Source of the DNA: Brachionus rotundiformis
Lineage: Eukaryota; Rotifera; Eurotatoria; Ploima; Brachionidae
Length of the DNA: 64,000 nucleotides
NCBI GenBank assembly: GCA_016802295.1
Contig: JAESIW010000207.1
Coordinates: 389,978-453,977, forward strand
Direction: 5' to 3'
Shown: positions 12,251 to 24,445 of the stretch, piece after piece
Numbering within the stretch: position 1 is the first letter of the stretch
How the letters are laid out: each line of letters opens with the position of its first letter
The notes under the pieces: model-generated
The model's input: the letters and a program-made list of their open reading frames with translations, nothing else
The model's database searches: none
Told to the model about the DNA's origin: nothing
Position numbers and translations under genes: made by a program

Positions 12251-12351
12251 AAATAAGTATCAATTTATATCTAGTCGTTTTGTACAGTAAAGCCTTTGGA
12301 AAAGATAAATCAGCTTCTTTCTGTCTATCTCTTCCAATTAATTAACAAATT
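12251..12351 (+). repeat. Perfect 101-bp copy of STRIP intron 5/exon 6
   Basis: Bases 12251-12351 are identical to 14031-14131, which covers the end of intron 5 and the first part of exon 6 of the STRIP gene downstream. The copy contains intron sequence, so it came from DNA and not from mRNA. It carries the splice acceptor but no open continuation. The identity stops abruptly at both ends. Confidence 0.85.
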
Positions 12352-13115
12352 AGACTTTTTTACACGCTACTTATGTAAGAGATGTTTGACCAATTTATTA
12401 ATTTCATGAATAGATTTTTTATCTTAATTTTATATTTTATCAAAGTTTAAAAAAGGAAATTATTAAACAACTATTGATTGCTACTAAAGTATTATCAAAT
12501 AAACAATTAAAATTTAATTTTGAATAAATACAAGTGAAAAACAAAACAGCTTTTAAATAAATAAAAAAAATTTAAAACTAAGCCAAAGAATGTGTTCATT
12601 AAGTAAAAATATTTTTTTTCAAAAATTGGTGATTTGTTTGTCGCCTTTCGCTGTTTTGGTATCCAACTAAATTAAAGAAAAATTTCAGATGATATCTTTT
12701 ATTCATTTTGAGGACTAATGAATCTTCACCAAATGACCATGGTAATCTAAATAGATGAACGATGAAAAAACATGCTCGCATTAGACCTGATAATCAATAT
12801 TTAAATGAAATTTTTTATTCTCATTAAATTTTTTAAATAAATTATATTTTTTATAAATTAGTCAAGTCATGGGTAAATTCAAATAGCCTCTGACTAGTAA
12901 TATTATAACTATTAACTGACAATTTTGGAAAAAATATCTGATAATAATTTTTTTAAATTATTTTAATGATAAATCTGACAAATAATAAAGAGCTTGGCAA
13001 AAATGTAATTTTATTTCGACAAAAATTTTATTTATATTCAATGTTCATAAATTTTGTTAATTTTTTAAAAATAATTCATTAATATTGCCTTCAATAAATT
13101 TCAGTCATTAAAATT
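12352..13115. other. Intergenic DNA upstream of STRIP
   Basis: AT-rich with no supported gene; the 60-codon minus-strand frame at 12599 has no protein-like features. The STRIP promoter and 5' UTR must lie here. A T-rich AG (at 13102) sits 13 bases before the STRIP ATG and could be a splice acceptor for an upstream leader exon or a trans-spliced leader. Confidence 0.35.
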
Positions 13116-16100
13116 ATGAAAGACAGTGGACGCAAAAATCGCCGAGATTCCGAAGTACTTATTTACCATTTGGTAAAAAAAATAAACTAACCTTACCATT
13201 TTTGGACAGACTTCAGCCGAAGTTCCTGACTTTAATTTTGAGTACAGTGATTCTGACACTCTCGAGGCCGAGTTGGCCGAGTGGTACACATACTCGGAAG
13301 AGCCCGAGTTTGTCTGGAACTTGAACGCGTTTAAAAATTTACTCAGCAAAAATTGTTAGCCAAAAATGATTAAAAAATTTAAAGTTAATTTTTTTGTTTT
13401 TAAAGACCCAGATAAAAAATGGAAGGAACTAAATTCCAGGCAAAAAAAATCCCACATACTCACACTTATTGACTACATTGATGTAGATCACAAACAAAAA
13501 AGAGATAACGCGTGCCGCTCAATTCTCTATCTTTGCCAAGGTAAAAGTATATTGTCCATCAAAGTTTGAGAAAAAATTTCTTTTTCCAGGCACATTCGCC
13601 GATGTTGAAACCATGGACGAGTATTATTCAAGTTTGGTCGAGAATGTGGTTCTTCTTTATGAGTGCGACATTTTTAATGTGTTTATGGAATTGTTTATTT
13701 TTGAAATTAAGTAACTAAAAATAATTAGATAACAATTTTTTTTTTATTTTAAAAAATTAATAAACCAAAATTAATATATTTATTAAAAAATTAAAATTTT
13801 ATTTTAGCAATTTGAACGAGAATGTCTTAGGTGATAGTAAGTATGCACCATCGATATCAGATAATGTAGACATGAGACTAATACTGAGTGTTTTGTACAC
13901 TATTTTGGAAGTGATTCGGCTTTATGGTTGCGAAGTAGATGCCAAGCGAATAGAGCACAGTGACCACTTTGCCTCTAAGTACCAATGCATCAAAGAACAG
14001 CTAAGAGCAGAGCTCAGTAATCTAAGTTTAAAATAAGTATCAATTTATATCTAGTCGTTTTGTACAGTAAAGCCTTTGGAAAAGATAAATCAGCTTCTTT
14101 CTGTCTATCTCTTCCAATTAATTAACAAATTCTGCAACCAGAACGCTGTATCTTTGCCAATTAAGAAAATAATTCTCTTTTTATGGAAAGTTTTATTGGT
14201 AAAAATGGTCAATATTTGAAAAAAAATAAATAAATATAACTCTTTGCAAAAAAGTTTACACTTGGAGGACTTGACGAAGCATTTAGATTAAAAAATGAGT
14301 GCCGCAAGATGTTCAATCTGCCTGAGATTACTGAAAACCCAAGTGAAATTCTGCGCCAAATGACACCAGCTGCACCACCGCCTAATCCAGTTGACATTGC
14401 CAACGAAATTCAGCAAAGCAATCCGAATGGTTCCTACAAGAAAAAAAAGGTATTGATTGAGTAAAAGAAATTTTTTTTTTTAAATGTTGTTATTATTTTG
14501 TTGTATGTTGTTTTGTTTTTTAGAATATTAATGATACGAATAGTTCTGTGGTAAAAATATGTCTCTAATTAGATAAATATTATTTATTGAAAATATTTTT
14601 AAATATTAGAATGGTCTAACAAAACAGACAAGAGGCATTGACAGCGATGATTTGACCATAGCTAGTAGTATTAATAACAGCAGTGGTAAATTGACACAAT
14701 TTGGCATATCAACAGGTAATATGATAAGCCAAGGTAATGAGGCCAGTGGAGCCGAAAATTCTGAAAATGAAAATGAGCCTTCAGAGCTGGAAAAAAAAGA
14801 AAGTCAAATAGAAAATGAAAATGTGCAAGAAAAAAGACCTTCCAGCCCGCCACCTTTGCCAAATGAAAGTACCAACAAGGTCCTAGAGGCAGCCAATGAC
14901 GCTATATCGATCAAGTTGAACTTTAATTTACAATCTAAATCGTTGCCTTGGCAACCAAAGGTGCGAATCAATGAATTGGAAACATTTTTAGACCTGGAAA
15001 GAAAAAAATTTCTTGGTTATGGAAATTTAACAAATGATTTGGACACGCTGATCGGACTCCCTAATCCAATACATGAAAGTATACGCATACTAAAACAGCA
15101 CTTGTATACATCATTGGCTGATGAGCAAATAAAGCTCGAGGAAAAGTTCCTCAAATATCCTCTTTCGACCAAAGAAATGGTCGAGAATGATTGTGAATCT
15201 CCAGTTGAAATTTTGTTCTCTTCCTTATTGAACAATTTGTCTCAATATTTGGTAAAGTTATTTATTTAATTTCCATCATCTAAAAGTTAAAATCCTATTT
15301 AGATTTGTTTGCTTAAAATCTTGCTGACCTCGATACCACAAATCAGACCCAAGGCCGACTCGCTGCAAATTATGTCTGACCTTTTTCCGGAAGAATTGTC
15401 CGGCTCTCATTACATGACAATCAAACTAGGCATTGACTCAAATCGACATAAGGTACCAACTTTACTAGCCTTTTTGATTTTGCTCTTAATTTTGGTGACC
15501 ATTTTTAGGGTTTTCAGTTTTTTCCAAGAAAAATCATAAAATTTAAATTTTTATTTGGATTGATTATCGGCTTATTAAGATTTAGATTTAGATTTAGATA
15601 TCTTTAAATAATTCTATGAATAGCTCAATTGGTCAGTTTTTCGGAAAGTAAATGATTTAAATTAAGTGTTTAAATTAGGTTAAATTTAAATCAATAGAGT
15701 TGTTCTCTGTCTTTTTAATTAGACTAATTTATTAGTAAATTTTAATTAATTGAATTTATAAAAATTTGGATATTATTAATTTTGATTTATTTAAATAATA
15801 GCAATTAGTCAGTACTCTTTTGTCAACAGTTAAAATAATTTTTAATTTTGCCAATATTTTTTTCTTAAATTGGTTGTGAATTAATGGAAATGATAACTTC
15901 TATCATTAATTAATTTTGATATTTAAAAATTTATTATTAATTGATTAGAATTTAATAAATTTTAAAGTCCAAGAATTAAGCTTAATAAAATAAAATTAAT
16001 TAGTCCTCTTTGGCTGTCCAACCGGGACTCTTTAGTCTCTAGCTTAAAATTATGCTCAATTTCTTGTATCAATTCTTTATCTCTCCTAGGTTGGTTTTTT

Positions 16101-17542
16101 GTACGTGATGGAAGTGTCCAAATGATTATATCTACTTTCTTTTTGGAAAATTGTTTTATTGTAAGTTTCAAATGAAACCAAAAACACCCTCATGGTCCAA
16201 AAGACCGCTTCTGTTAAATTTTAGGGAACAAAATGCCAATTTTTGAATGACAAATGAGCCATCAGATTGGTTTTTTAAATAGTTCTTAATTAAAAAATTA
16301 ATTTTAAACTTTTTTTAAATCCTAATAACAAAATTAATTAATTTTTTCCTATAAAAAATTTTTAGAATAAAATCAGTATGACAACTTTTAAGTCAAACTT
16401 AGAAAAAATCTTTAAGAATTCAGTTTAAAATGTCACTTTTTATTCACTTAAAAATATATCTTTTAAATTATGCTGATTAATTGAAAATTTAATTTTTGTT
16501 ATGTAGGAAATTATTATAAAAGGAATATCTGGTATTCTAATTTTGATGCTAAAACACTTTAAAACAAATCATGTTTATCAAGTAATTTTATTTTTCTATC
16601 ATACAATAAAGATTTATCTAAATTTTTGTCAAGTTTGAATTCATGAGTCAGCACCTTTTGTTTGCCAATTGTGTTCCATTAATTCTTAAAATCTTCAACA
16701 TAAACATATCTAGCTTTATTCAGTCAAAAAATAAGTAAATACTTTGTTAAATAATATTATTTTTGATTATTAAAAAAAAATAGCAATTTTAATTTGGACT
16801 TTCCCAATTGTGTAATTGGAAGCTCGCCGAACATTGACGTGGAAGAACTGGTAAAAAGCCAAATTATTTCTCTTTTAATTTAATTGTATCCTTGATCAAT
16901 AGGAGAATGGAGATTCTTCAATATTTAGATGGAGAAATGTATTCTCTTGCATTAATCTATTAAGAGTATTAAACAAATTAACTAAATACAAAAGATCCCG
17001 TATTATGGTAAAAAAAAGTTTAATAACATTTTATTTTTTTTAAAAGAAAAATTTTACAGATGCTGGTCATATTTAAATCTGCCCCCATTTTCAAAAAAAT
17101 GCTCAGAATAAAGCAAGCTATGCTGCAGTACTATGCTTTGAAGTTGCTTAAGATGCAGACTCGTCACTTGGGAAGACAATGGCGCAAGACAAATATGAGC
17201 ACCATGTCCGCTATATACCAGAAGGTGAGACATCGATTGAATGATGACTGGGCTTTTGGCAATGAACAGGAAACGCAAGGATGGGATTTTCAGAGTGACG
17301 AATGCGCTATTCGAACAAAAATAGACAAATACATACAGAGGAAGTACAAATCTGGCGAAGAGCCTTTGTACCCTGATTATGTGCCAATGGATAATAGTTT
17401 TTATGGTTGTCTTAAAAAAGAGATCGACATACCAGACAATTTTGAGAATAGCTATGAGCAATGGCTTGATGAAGAAGTGTTTAGCAATGAAATTGAATGG
17501 GATTTGATTATTGACGGACAGAAGAGATCAATTTTATATTAA
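13116..17542 (+). CDS. STRIP1: Striatin-interacting protein STRIP1/2 (FAM40), STRIPAK core subunit
   Basis: Fifteen exons join in frame to 877 aa: 13116-13154, 13210-13354, 13406-13540, 13590-13710, 13808-14025, 14068-14198, 14255-14449, 14524-14550, 14610-15251, 15303-15452, 16507-16581, 16634-16734, 16784-16850, 16903-17007, 17060-17542. Family knowledge: STRIP proteins scaffold the striatin-PP2A-kinase (STRIPAK) complex; human STRIP1 is 837 aa. Seen: the N1221 domain (EAELAEWYTYSEEPEF about residue 32; KKWKELNSRQ), a Ser/Glu-rich linker about 340-420, then the DUF3402 region with GYGNLTNDLDTLIGLPNPIH, LLKILLTSIPQIRPKADSLQ and near-invariant LKMQTRHLGRQWRKTN and MSAIYQKVRHRLNDDWAFGN. Exon 8 is a 27-nt micro-exon. 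Intron 10 is about 1.05 kb and holds a minus-strand frame of possible transposon origin. Broken copies of exons 5-12 lie at 18.4-19.3 and 26.4-27.8 kb, and a 101-bp copy at 12.25 kb. Confidence 0.95.
15960..16225 (-). other. Protein-like minus-strand frame inside STRIP intron 10
   Basis: A 69-codon minus-strand frame (containing KKVDIIIWTLPSRTKNQ and RRDKELIQEIEHNFKLETK) has higher GC than the rest of the intron and a plausible protein composition. No domain is recognised; a mobile-element remnant is the likeliest explanation. It explains why this intron is some twenty times longer than the others. Confidence 0.25.
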
Positions 17543-18227
17543 AAATTAGATATTTAAATCGTGGTTATTATAAATATTTTTTTAAAATTTTTTTTCAAAA
17601 TAAATAAAATAAATTTTTTTTATTCAGTTCAAAATATGTACAATTAAAGACCATTTATGATCGCTGGTTTTAATTTACTTAAACAGCTGAGTAAATATTT
17701 GATACTCAATTAAAAATATCATGAAATATTTTCTATTAAAAATTTTAACTAAATGAATTATTTTAAATGAAAAAAAATGATCATCATTTTCTCCAAATAA
17801 TAATTGAAAGTATCAATTAATAACTCCATAAAGATGTAAAGTTTTGATCTGTTTTATTTGGTTAACATTTAAGACAGCATATTTCAATATAAAAATTAAT
17901 ATGTTTTAAGTATTTATTTAGTTATGTTCTTTAATTAAAAATAATGTTTATTTAATTTGGAAAATGGAAAGTTCAATTTTACCAAAGTATGGATGATAGG
18001 CAAGTTTGTTAAATTTTTGGCCTAAAATTCTTTATATGATTTAGATATATTATACAAAGTGTCCAATGCATTGTATCAAATTCTTTCTTTACCAAGTTAA
18101 TTACAGTATAGGATATTTATGGTATAGAGCATTACCAAATTTATTTTTAAAGTAAATTAGTTAAATAAATAGAAATATAAAAAATTTTAAAAACTGTGCT
18201 TCAAGAATTCTTATTAAAAATAAAACA
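17543..18227. other. AT-rich DNA downstream of STRIP
   Basis: Contains the presumed STRIP 3' UTR, with AATAAA-type motifs around 17600-17612, and then featureless AT-rich sequence up to the gene-fragment mosaic. Confidence 0.4.
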
Positions 18228-18310
18228 CTTCGTTTTGAAGCGTATGATAACCGAAAAAAAATATGTAGAAGCTACAATAAGATTGGAAAAAAAGTCCAGA
18301 AAGTGTTTAA
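18228..18310 (+). pseudogene. Fragment copied from the 601-aa orphan gene
   Basis: This stretch reads LKRMITEKKYVEATIRLEKK and is a diverged copy of part of the gene at 20498-22365 (complement of about 21570-21652, where the protein reads LKRMMTKKKYVEATLRLEKE). Orientation is inverted relative to the parent. It is followed by stops and then by STRIP-derived sequence, so it is one tile of a mosaic. Confidence 0.75.
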
Positions 18311-18357
18311 AATAAAGCATCATTGGCCGATAAAGCATGATTGGCTGCATCTACTAG

Positions 18358-19260
18358 CATACAACAAAATAATAACAAGAGGATACAACATTTAAAAAAA
18401 TAAATTTCTTTTACTCAATCAATACTACTAGCTATGGTCAAATCATCGCTGTCAATGCCTCTTGTCTGTTTTGTTAGACCATTCTAATTTTTAAAAATAT
18501 TTTCAATAAATAATATTTATCTAATTAGAGACATATTTTTACCACAGAACTATTCGTATCATTAATATTCTAAAAAACAAAACAACATACAACAAAATAA
18601 TAACAACATTTAAAAAAAAAAATTTCTTTTACTCAATCAATACCTTTTTTTTCTTGTAGGAACCATTCGGATTGCTTTGCTGAATTTCGTTGGCAATGTC
18701 AACTGGATTAGGCGGTGGTGCAGCTGGTGTCATTTGGCGCAGAATTTCACTTGGGTTTTCAGTAATCTCAGGCAGATTGAACATCTTGCGGCACTCATTT
18801 TTTAATCTAAATGCTTCGTCAAGTCCTCCAAGTGTAAACTTTTTTCCAAAGAGTTTTATTTATTTATTTTTTTTTCAAATATTGACCATTTTTACCAATA
18901 AAACTTTCCATAAAAAGAGAATTATTTTCTTAATTGGCAAAGATACAGCGTTCTGATTGCAGAATTTGTTAATTAATTGGAAGAGATAGACAGAAAGAAG
19001 CTGATTTATCTTTTCCAAAGGCTTTACTGTACAAAACGTTTAGATATAATTTGATACTTATTTTAAACTTAGATTACTGAGCTCTGATCTTAGCTGTTCT
19101 TTGATGCATTGGTACTTTGAGGCAAAGTGGTCACTGTGTTCTATTCGCTTGGCATCTACTTCGCAACCATAAAGCCGAATCACTTCCAACATAGTGTACA
19201 AAACACTCAGTATTAGTCTCATGTCTACATTATCTGATATCGATGGTGCATACTTGCTAT
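18358..19260 (-). pseudogene. Broken STRIP copy A (exons 5-9 partial, introns kept)
   Basis: Read on the minus strand from 19260, this copies the parent from inside exon 5 through introns and exons 6, 7 and 8 into the start of exon 9 (about 18421). Introns are kept, so it arose by DNA duplication. At 18358-18424 a second piece of the exon 7-8 intron follows, carrying a small insertion that is also present in copy B but missing from the parent and from this copy's own main intron. Exon 7 is still readable but exon 9 stops after a few codons, so no functional protein is possible. It ends in exon 5 at exactly the point where copy B ends, next to repeat R. Confidence 0.85.
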
Positions 19261-19279
19261 GGATATAGCATCATTGAAA

Positions 19280-20060
19280 ATAAACAAGATCTTTATTAAA
19301 AATGAAATTTAATTTTAAAATTTTGTTTTAAATTAGCTAAATTAGTTAAATTGGATTGTTTGATTTTTTTGGTTGAAACACAGTGTTTTTTATTCAATTT
19401 TTAATCCAAGTCTTTGATTGTTCAACTCTTAAGATTTAATTAATTTAAGATGACTATAAAAGTAACGCAAAGAAAATTTTTTTTTTTACAAATTTTTATT
19501 TCTAATTTTATATAAAATTTTTTATTTTTTTAGACAATAAACAAGTTACAAAAATGTGCTACAATTGCCATTACAATTGCCATTATTTCTGCTGGAATGG
19601 CACGCCATTTGGTCATTGCTCAATTCATGAATCAAAAACAAAACAAAAAAAGAAACTAAAAAATTTGAAAAAAAAATTAACAACAATAATTTTGTTTTTT
19701 GAAATTACGAAAATAGTTTTAGATTCTGTTTTTTACATTGTTAAATTTATATTTTTGTAATTTGTTAATAATTTATACTTTTTTTTATACAATTTAGAAC
19801 GATAAAATGATAAAAACAAAACAAAAAAAATAAAAACTCCTTAAAAAACCAAAAAAAAAAACCAAAACAAAAAAAAATAAAAAATTATTTTATATTGTAA
19901 ATATTGTAAATAGAAATAAACTTTTCACCAAAATTTATACTATTTTTTCTATTAACCCTGTCACAAATATAAAATAACTAGAGCATAAACTGGCCAAAAC
20001 TATTTGACCTCGGCTCTTATCGATATTCATAATTGTCTCATTTACCATAAACTATTTAAA
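19280..20060 (+). repeat. Dispersed repeat R, copy 2
   Basis: Very similar to 27820-28640 and, inverted, to 6140-6905. It begins directly at the exon 5 break of STRIP copy A. Inside, 19534-19659 is an open 41-codon stretch following a TTTTTTAG acceptor-like site, reading a hydrophobic core (ATIAITIAIISAGMARHLVI) and a basic tail. A conserved block at 19960-20045 also occurs in the other copies. No transposase, tRNA-like or terminal-repeat feature was recognised, so the class is unknown. Confidence 0.7.
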
Positions 20061-20497
20061 ATTTTCAAACTAAACTCTATAATTTTTTTCTATAAATCTA
20101 ATTTTACAAAAAGCTAAAATATTACTTTATCCTATAAGAAACACTTTTGAACTAATAGAAACCACATCTTACTCAGTTTGAATTTCTTCTAAGTTACTTG
20201 ATCTAAATTGCTCAAAATTTGAAAAACTGATTTTTTTATTTAATTAATTGGTGGTTTATTGGTAGAATTATTTTATATATTAAGATATTTAATATTTTAA
20301 TAAAACCAATCGGATATATTTATACTTAATTGATAATAGTTCTACGGATAAAATTCTTAAAATTGATTTAAAAAAAAACATGATATAAGCTTTATTTTTC
20401 CATTAGAAAAAATTGATAAAACTCAATTAAAAAAATAAATAAAGATAATTTTTATCACACACAAATTTAATTAAAATAGTGAATTAATAATTTATTT
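20061..20497. other. AT-rich intergenic DNA
   Basis: No recognisable gene. It must hold the 3' end of the minus-strand gene that stops at 20498. Confidence 0.4.
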
Positions 20498-22365
20498 TTA
20501 AACCTTGGACGTTTTAGGTCTATTCGCCCCTTTTTGATTGCTTGACTCTTTTTTATTTTTTTTTGGTTCCATTTTAGAAAATGGATAACAAATGGGAGAC
20601 TTGTAGTAGTCACCATTGGACTTTGGAATAGAATAGAACATCTCCTCATGTTCCATAGCCAAGTACTGTTTTTTCCTAGTAGCATTTGACTCCATACTAA
20701 TCGAGCTCTTGCTTTCCAAATTCTTTGCCTCATTTTTATCCTCATTTTTCTCGCCAAGTCTTGCATCTGCTCTTTGCCTGGTCAACAGCACCTTGGCCTT
20801 CTGACTTTCGAGTTTTTTTTGGCTCACCGGTACATGCTCGGCCGAAATGGACTTTCTTCTCTGAGAGTGAAAACTCTTACCTGGCAAAATGTTCATCTTT
20901 CTCATGTGCTCCTCTTTGTTTACCCGAGTATTGGCCTTCAAGTCCTTGTAGTCTTCGTCCTCTTTGCTTTTTTTATCAATGTCGAACTCATCACTATAAT
21001 TATTCATAACACTCACCTTGATACTTTTATTTACCACTTTTTTGCTGTCCATTTGGTCAATATGTTTGGCCGAAGCGCATCGACTGGCCGAGTTAAATGT
21101 GTGACCCATGTATTTTGTTTCGGTTGAAAGATTGGATTTTTCTCGCACTGGTTTGGTGAGTTTAGACTTGTCATCTGTCTTGATATTTGGCAATTTTTTG
21201 CATGTATTGCATTTGGCTTTAGTGCCACGCTGGGGTTTTTTTCTTTCAATGTCAAAGTCGAGCTCGAATGGCCACTGCTGGTTTGAGCTTTGTAGATCTA
21301 TCTTGAACGGCTCGTAGTAGAACTCGTAGTCGGATTTGGGCACATCTGTGTAGTAGTAGTAGTTGGCATCATCCAAACGCTCGTTCAGCTCGTCATCCAT
21401 GACTTCATAGTTGTCATCGTTGTCGATCTGATTCGCCTGCTTCATGGGTATTAAATTGACCATTCTGGGCCTGAACTCTTTGGTTTCGGGTGGCTCGTTG
21501 GCCGAAATAAGTGCTGTTGAGGGACGTGACTTGAGCGACGAGCTGCTGTTCATGTTGCGCTTAATTTTGTTCTTTCTGGACTCTTTTTCCAATCTTAATG
21601 TAGCTTCTACATATTTCTTTTTGGTCATCATACGCTTCAAAATAAAGTACATGTCCAAAATTTTGTCATTTTGCGGCTTGGTTAAATTGGATAATACATC
21701 CGGTGATGGTAGTTGTTTTCTTATGAAGTTATCTGCACTGACACTGCCATCGTAGCGGTCCAGAACTTTGCGAAAGTCGTCTATAATGATTTCGGTGTAT
21801 TCGTACTCGAATTCGTCATTGGAAGACTTGTCGAAATACTCGCTGGGAAATTCAGCGGTGGTTGGTGCGACAGACTCGGGCTTGTAAGCTTGCGGACTCT
21901 GCTCGTCCATCTGATTCTGGTCCACAAAGCTGAACGATCTTATTTGATTACAAATTTTTAAGACGTAATTTTTTTCTATATCTGGTTTTTTGAGGCTAAA
22001 TGGACTCAGGAAGTTCTCTTCCATGTCTTCAATATCAGTGTCGTCAGTACTATAGTTCGATGAGTTGCACTCGTCCTTTAGCTCTGGGTTGGATACGCAT
22101 CTGGCCAATAGATCATTGCTTATATGGTCAATGTGAGTGGAAAAATACTGATCTGCAATTGTATGGACACTTTTTTTTCTTGCCACAGATCCTGCTCGGT
22201 CTTCCAAAGGATCTGTTCTGTACCTGTTTGTGATCAACTTGGAAAGGTCAGAGCTCGACAGGTCTTTTCCGTCTAGGAGCAATTTGTTCTCAGCTAAAAG
22301 CAAAATATCTTAATTTCTAGGGTTGTTGGGTTACCTGTTTGGCTATCTGTTATGTGACCAATAGG
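20498..22365 (-). CDS. Large disordered orphan protein, 5' end incomplete
   Basis: I do not recognise this protein. The last exon runs from 22293 to 20498 (about 598 codons). Its upstream edge is a clear acceptor (TTTTAG), preceded by a 41-nt intron (22294-22334) and an in-frame exon piece ending at 22335 that codes PIGHITDSQT. No ATG was found upstream, so one or more 5' exons are missing from this model. The protein is rich in Lys, Ser, Asp and Glu, with acidic patches (DDTDIEDMEENF), a Tyr run (DDANYYYYTDVP), a possible zinc-binding CNTCKK and a basic C-terminus. Low complexity and no hydrophobic segments suggest an intrinsically disordered intracellular or cytoskeletal protein. Several plus-strand frames here are shadows of it. 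A piece of it was copied to 18228-18310. Confidence 0.7.
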
Positions 22366-24139
22366 CTCAAAAATCAAATTTAACCAAGATTATTTAGACT
22401 TATTTGGCAAGAACTATAATTATATTTAAACTCATTAGAAACAATTATTTAAGTACATTAGAATTATTGTCTAATGTAAAATTCTTGCATTATACCATCA
22501 ACTGGTATTAAGTTTTACTGTAAAATTTTTAAAAATAAATAAATAAAACAGAGTAAATATTTACAAAAAAAACTCTTTATTCAAGAATTAATAATCTTTT
22601 AATTAATGTTTTTTATAGCATTTCAGAAAAGTAAATTTGCATGTTTTAGTATTGGTATTGGTATTGCATTTGGCAATATTTCATAGAAAAATAAAAAATA
22701 TCTCTATCGAAGAAAAGCAGAAAAGTAAAATCGTCTTTTTTTCAGGATAACTTGGGGAAGAAAAGTTTGAATGATGATAATATTATAACAGGAACCAATG
22801 GGGCAAAATGGTACCTTACCCATTGCCAATTTAAATATAGACATGTGAGGATGATGATCGCTTAGTTGTCATAAGTTATCGTACTAGTAAAACTAATAAA
22901 CAACATGAAGAATTATATTGAAGTGGCGACATAATTAATGATGAATGAATATTTTGTCAAAATTCAGTTTATCCCAAAGTAAATAAATTAATTTATAACT
23001 TTTTTTAGTTTATTTATTCTCTAAGACCATATTTCAATTTGTTTGTTTTAAAAAAATAAAAAAATTTTAATTTATCATGGCTTATTTTTAGTTTAGTAAT
23101 ATTTTTGTTGGTCACATATATAATTTTTTTATCTTAAATTATTCTAATACCAAATTAATACCAATTTGCTAAGTCAGAATTTAAAATTTAAAAATAGATC
23201 TAGTGCAAACTCTAAGATATTTGTCAAATATTTAATCTCACCCTAAGCAAATAGACATTTGATTATTTCGATGTTTTAATAAATCATTAAATAAAAAATA
23301 ATTCTTTAAAAAATTGGCTTTTGATGAGCATACTTTGAACAAAAAAGGTTTTATCAGGGTTTTTAGAAAGAAATTTTTTGGACTAAAGATTTTTTAAATA
23401 CTTGGAACAAATTAACTGCTCTTGCTCTCTAGCGCATCATTAGCTAATCATAGTCCTAACTTGATCAGCTAATGGTATGATACTTTAGCTTAAATAGCAG
23501 AAAATTTTGTTCAACTTTTTAAGCTATGGTGAATTGAGCTTGAGTTACCAAGGCAAAATAAATGAAAATAGCCAGACCTTCAAAGACAAAATGGCTCCTG
23601 AGAGTACAGCAACCAGAAACTTTTTCTGCTTTAAAAGCTACAAAAATCCATCAATAGTGTTTTTTCGTAAATTTGACAAATGGTCACTCAAAACTTAAAG
23701 AAAACTGATACAGTGTAGCCCTGTAGTTAATTTAGAAAACTTAACCAATTGACTAATCTTTATTTTTGAAATTTTTAAATAATCAATTATTAAAAGGTAA
23801 CTTTATCTATCTATAAATTGGACAAATGGACACCCAAAGTTAAAAAAATATCATAAACCAATTAACTAATCTTTGTATTTAATTTTTAAATATTTAATTA
23901 TTGAAAAGGTTTATATGAGTTTAAATTTGAGAAAACTGATACCAATTTTTTTAGTATAACAAGAAAATTTCATAAATGGTCAAGAGTATTCGAGTAATTG
24001 AAAAAAAATGGACATTAGATTGGCACTAGATTGGCAAAGCAAAGCAAGTTAATGGATCCATTCTTTTAAAAAATGAACTTACTTAACACCTTTGGTTTGG
24101 TATTAATTAGGCCTTATCCTCTTGAGGGGCTTTATTAGC
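22366..24139. other. Intergenic DNA, nothing firmly recognised
   Basis: Mostly AT-rich. At 23505-23700 an open stretch without a proper ATG has higher GC and protein-like composition (KINENSQTFKDKMAPESTA), but no family is recognisable. The missing 5' exons of the 20498-22365 gene may lie in this interval. Confidence 0.3.
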
Positions 24140-24445
24140 AAATAAATTGAAAAAAAATTTCTATATACTTTTTTTTTTTGGGCCGGAGTTCTTTTTTCTA
24201 TGGTGACTCTTGCGGAATTTTTTTGGTGAATTCATTTCCATACGAATGTCAAACACATTACTCACTTGTTCTATGTCAAATAGCTGATTTTCTCTTCTCT
24301 GAAGCAAACAAATATTAAGGTAATTGTCACCAAAATAAGTTATTTATAAATGCACGTTTTTTAGGGATTCCGAAACCTGTCGGAATTTAATCGGTCAAGC
24401 CTAATTGCTAAAATTGCCAAAGTGGGAATTATTATACGCTCTTAA
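24140..24445 (-). CDS. Possible C-terminal exons of an unrecognised minus-strand gene
   Basis: On the minus strand two stretches join across a GT-AG intron: about 24440-24376 (ending LAIRLDRLNSDR) and about 24295-24140 (beginning RENQLFDIEQVSNVFDIRME, then a lysine-rich tail KKFRKSHHRKKNSGPKKKK and a stop). The basic tail resembles a nuclear localisation signal. No start, no domain and no clear upstream exons were found, although 24719-24880 also has elevated GC and minus-strand frames. It may be the end of a small nuclear protein or a pseudogene. Confidence 0.35.

Noticed and set aside
17054..17461. 135-codon minus-strand frame
   Set aside because: Antisense to the last STRIP exon, which is strongly supported by homology.
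18690..18956. Open frame starting MAMSTGLGGGAAG, also at 27233 and on the minus strand at 14209
   Set aside because: It is the antisense of STRIP exon 7 in the parent and both broken copies; its repetition reflects the duplication, not a gene family.
19554..19760. Cys/His-rich frame (MCYNCHYNCHYFC), also at 28105
   Set aside because: It looks like a zinc-binding protein, but it is another frame of repeat R, and the copy at 6140-6905 does not keep it.
20725..22233. Several open plus-strand frames of 67-117 codons
   Set aside because: They lie antisense to the large minus-strand orphan and have the composition of its reverse complement.
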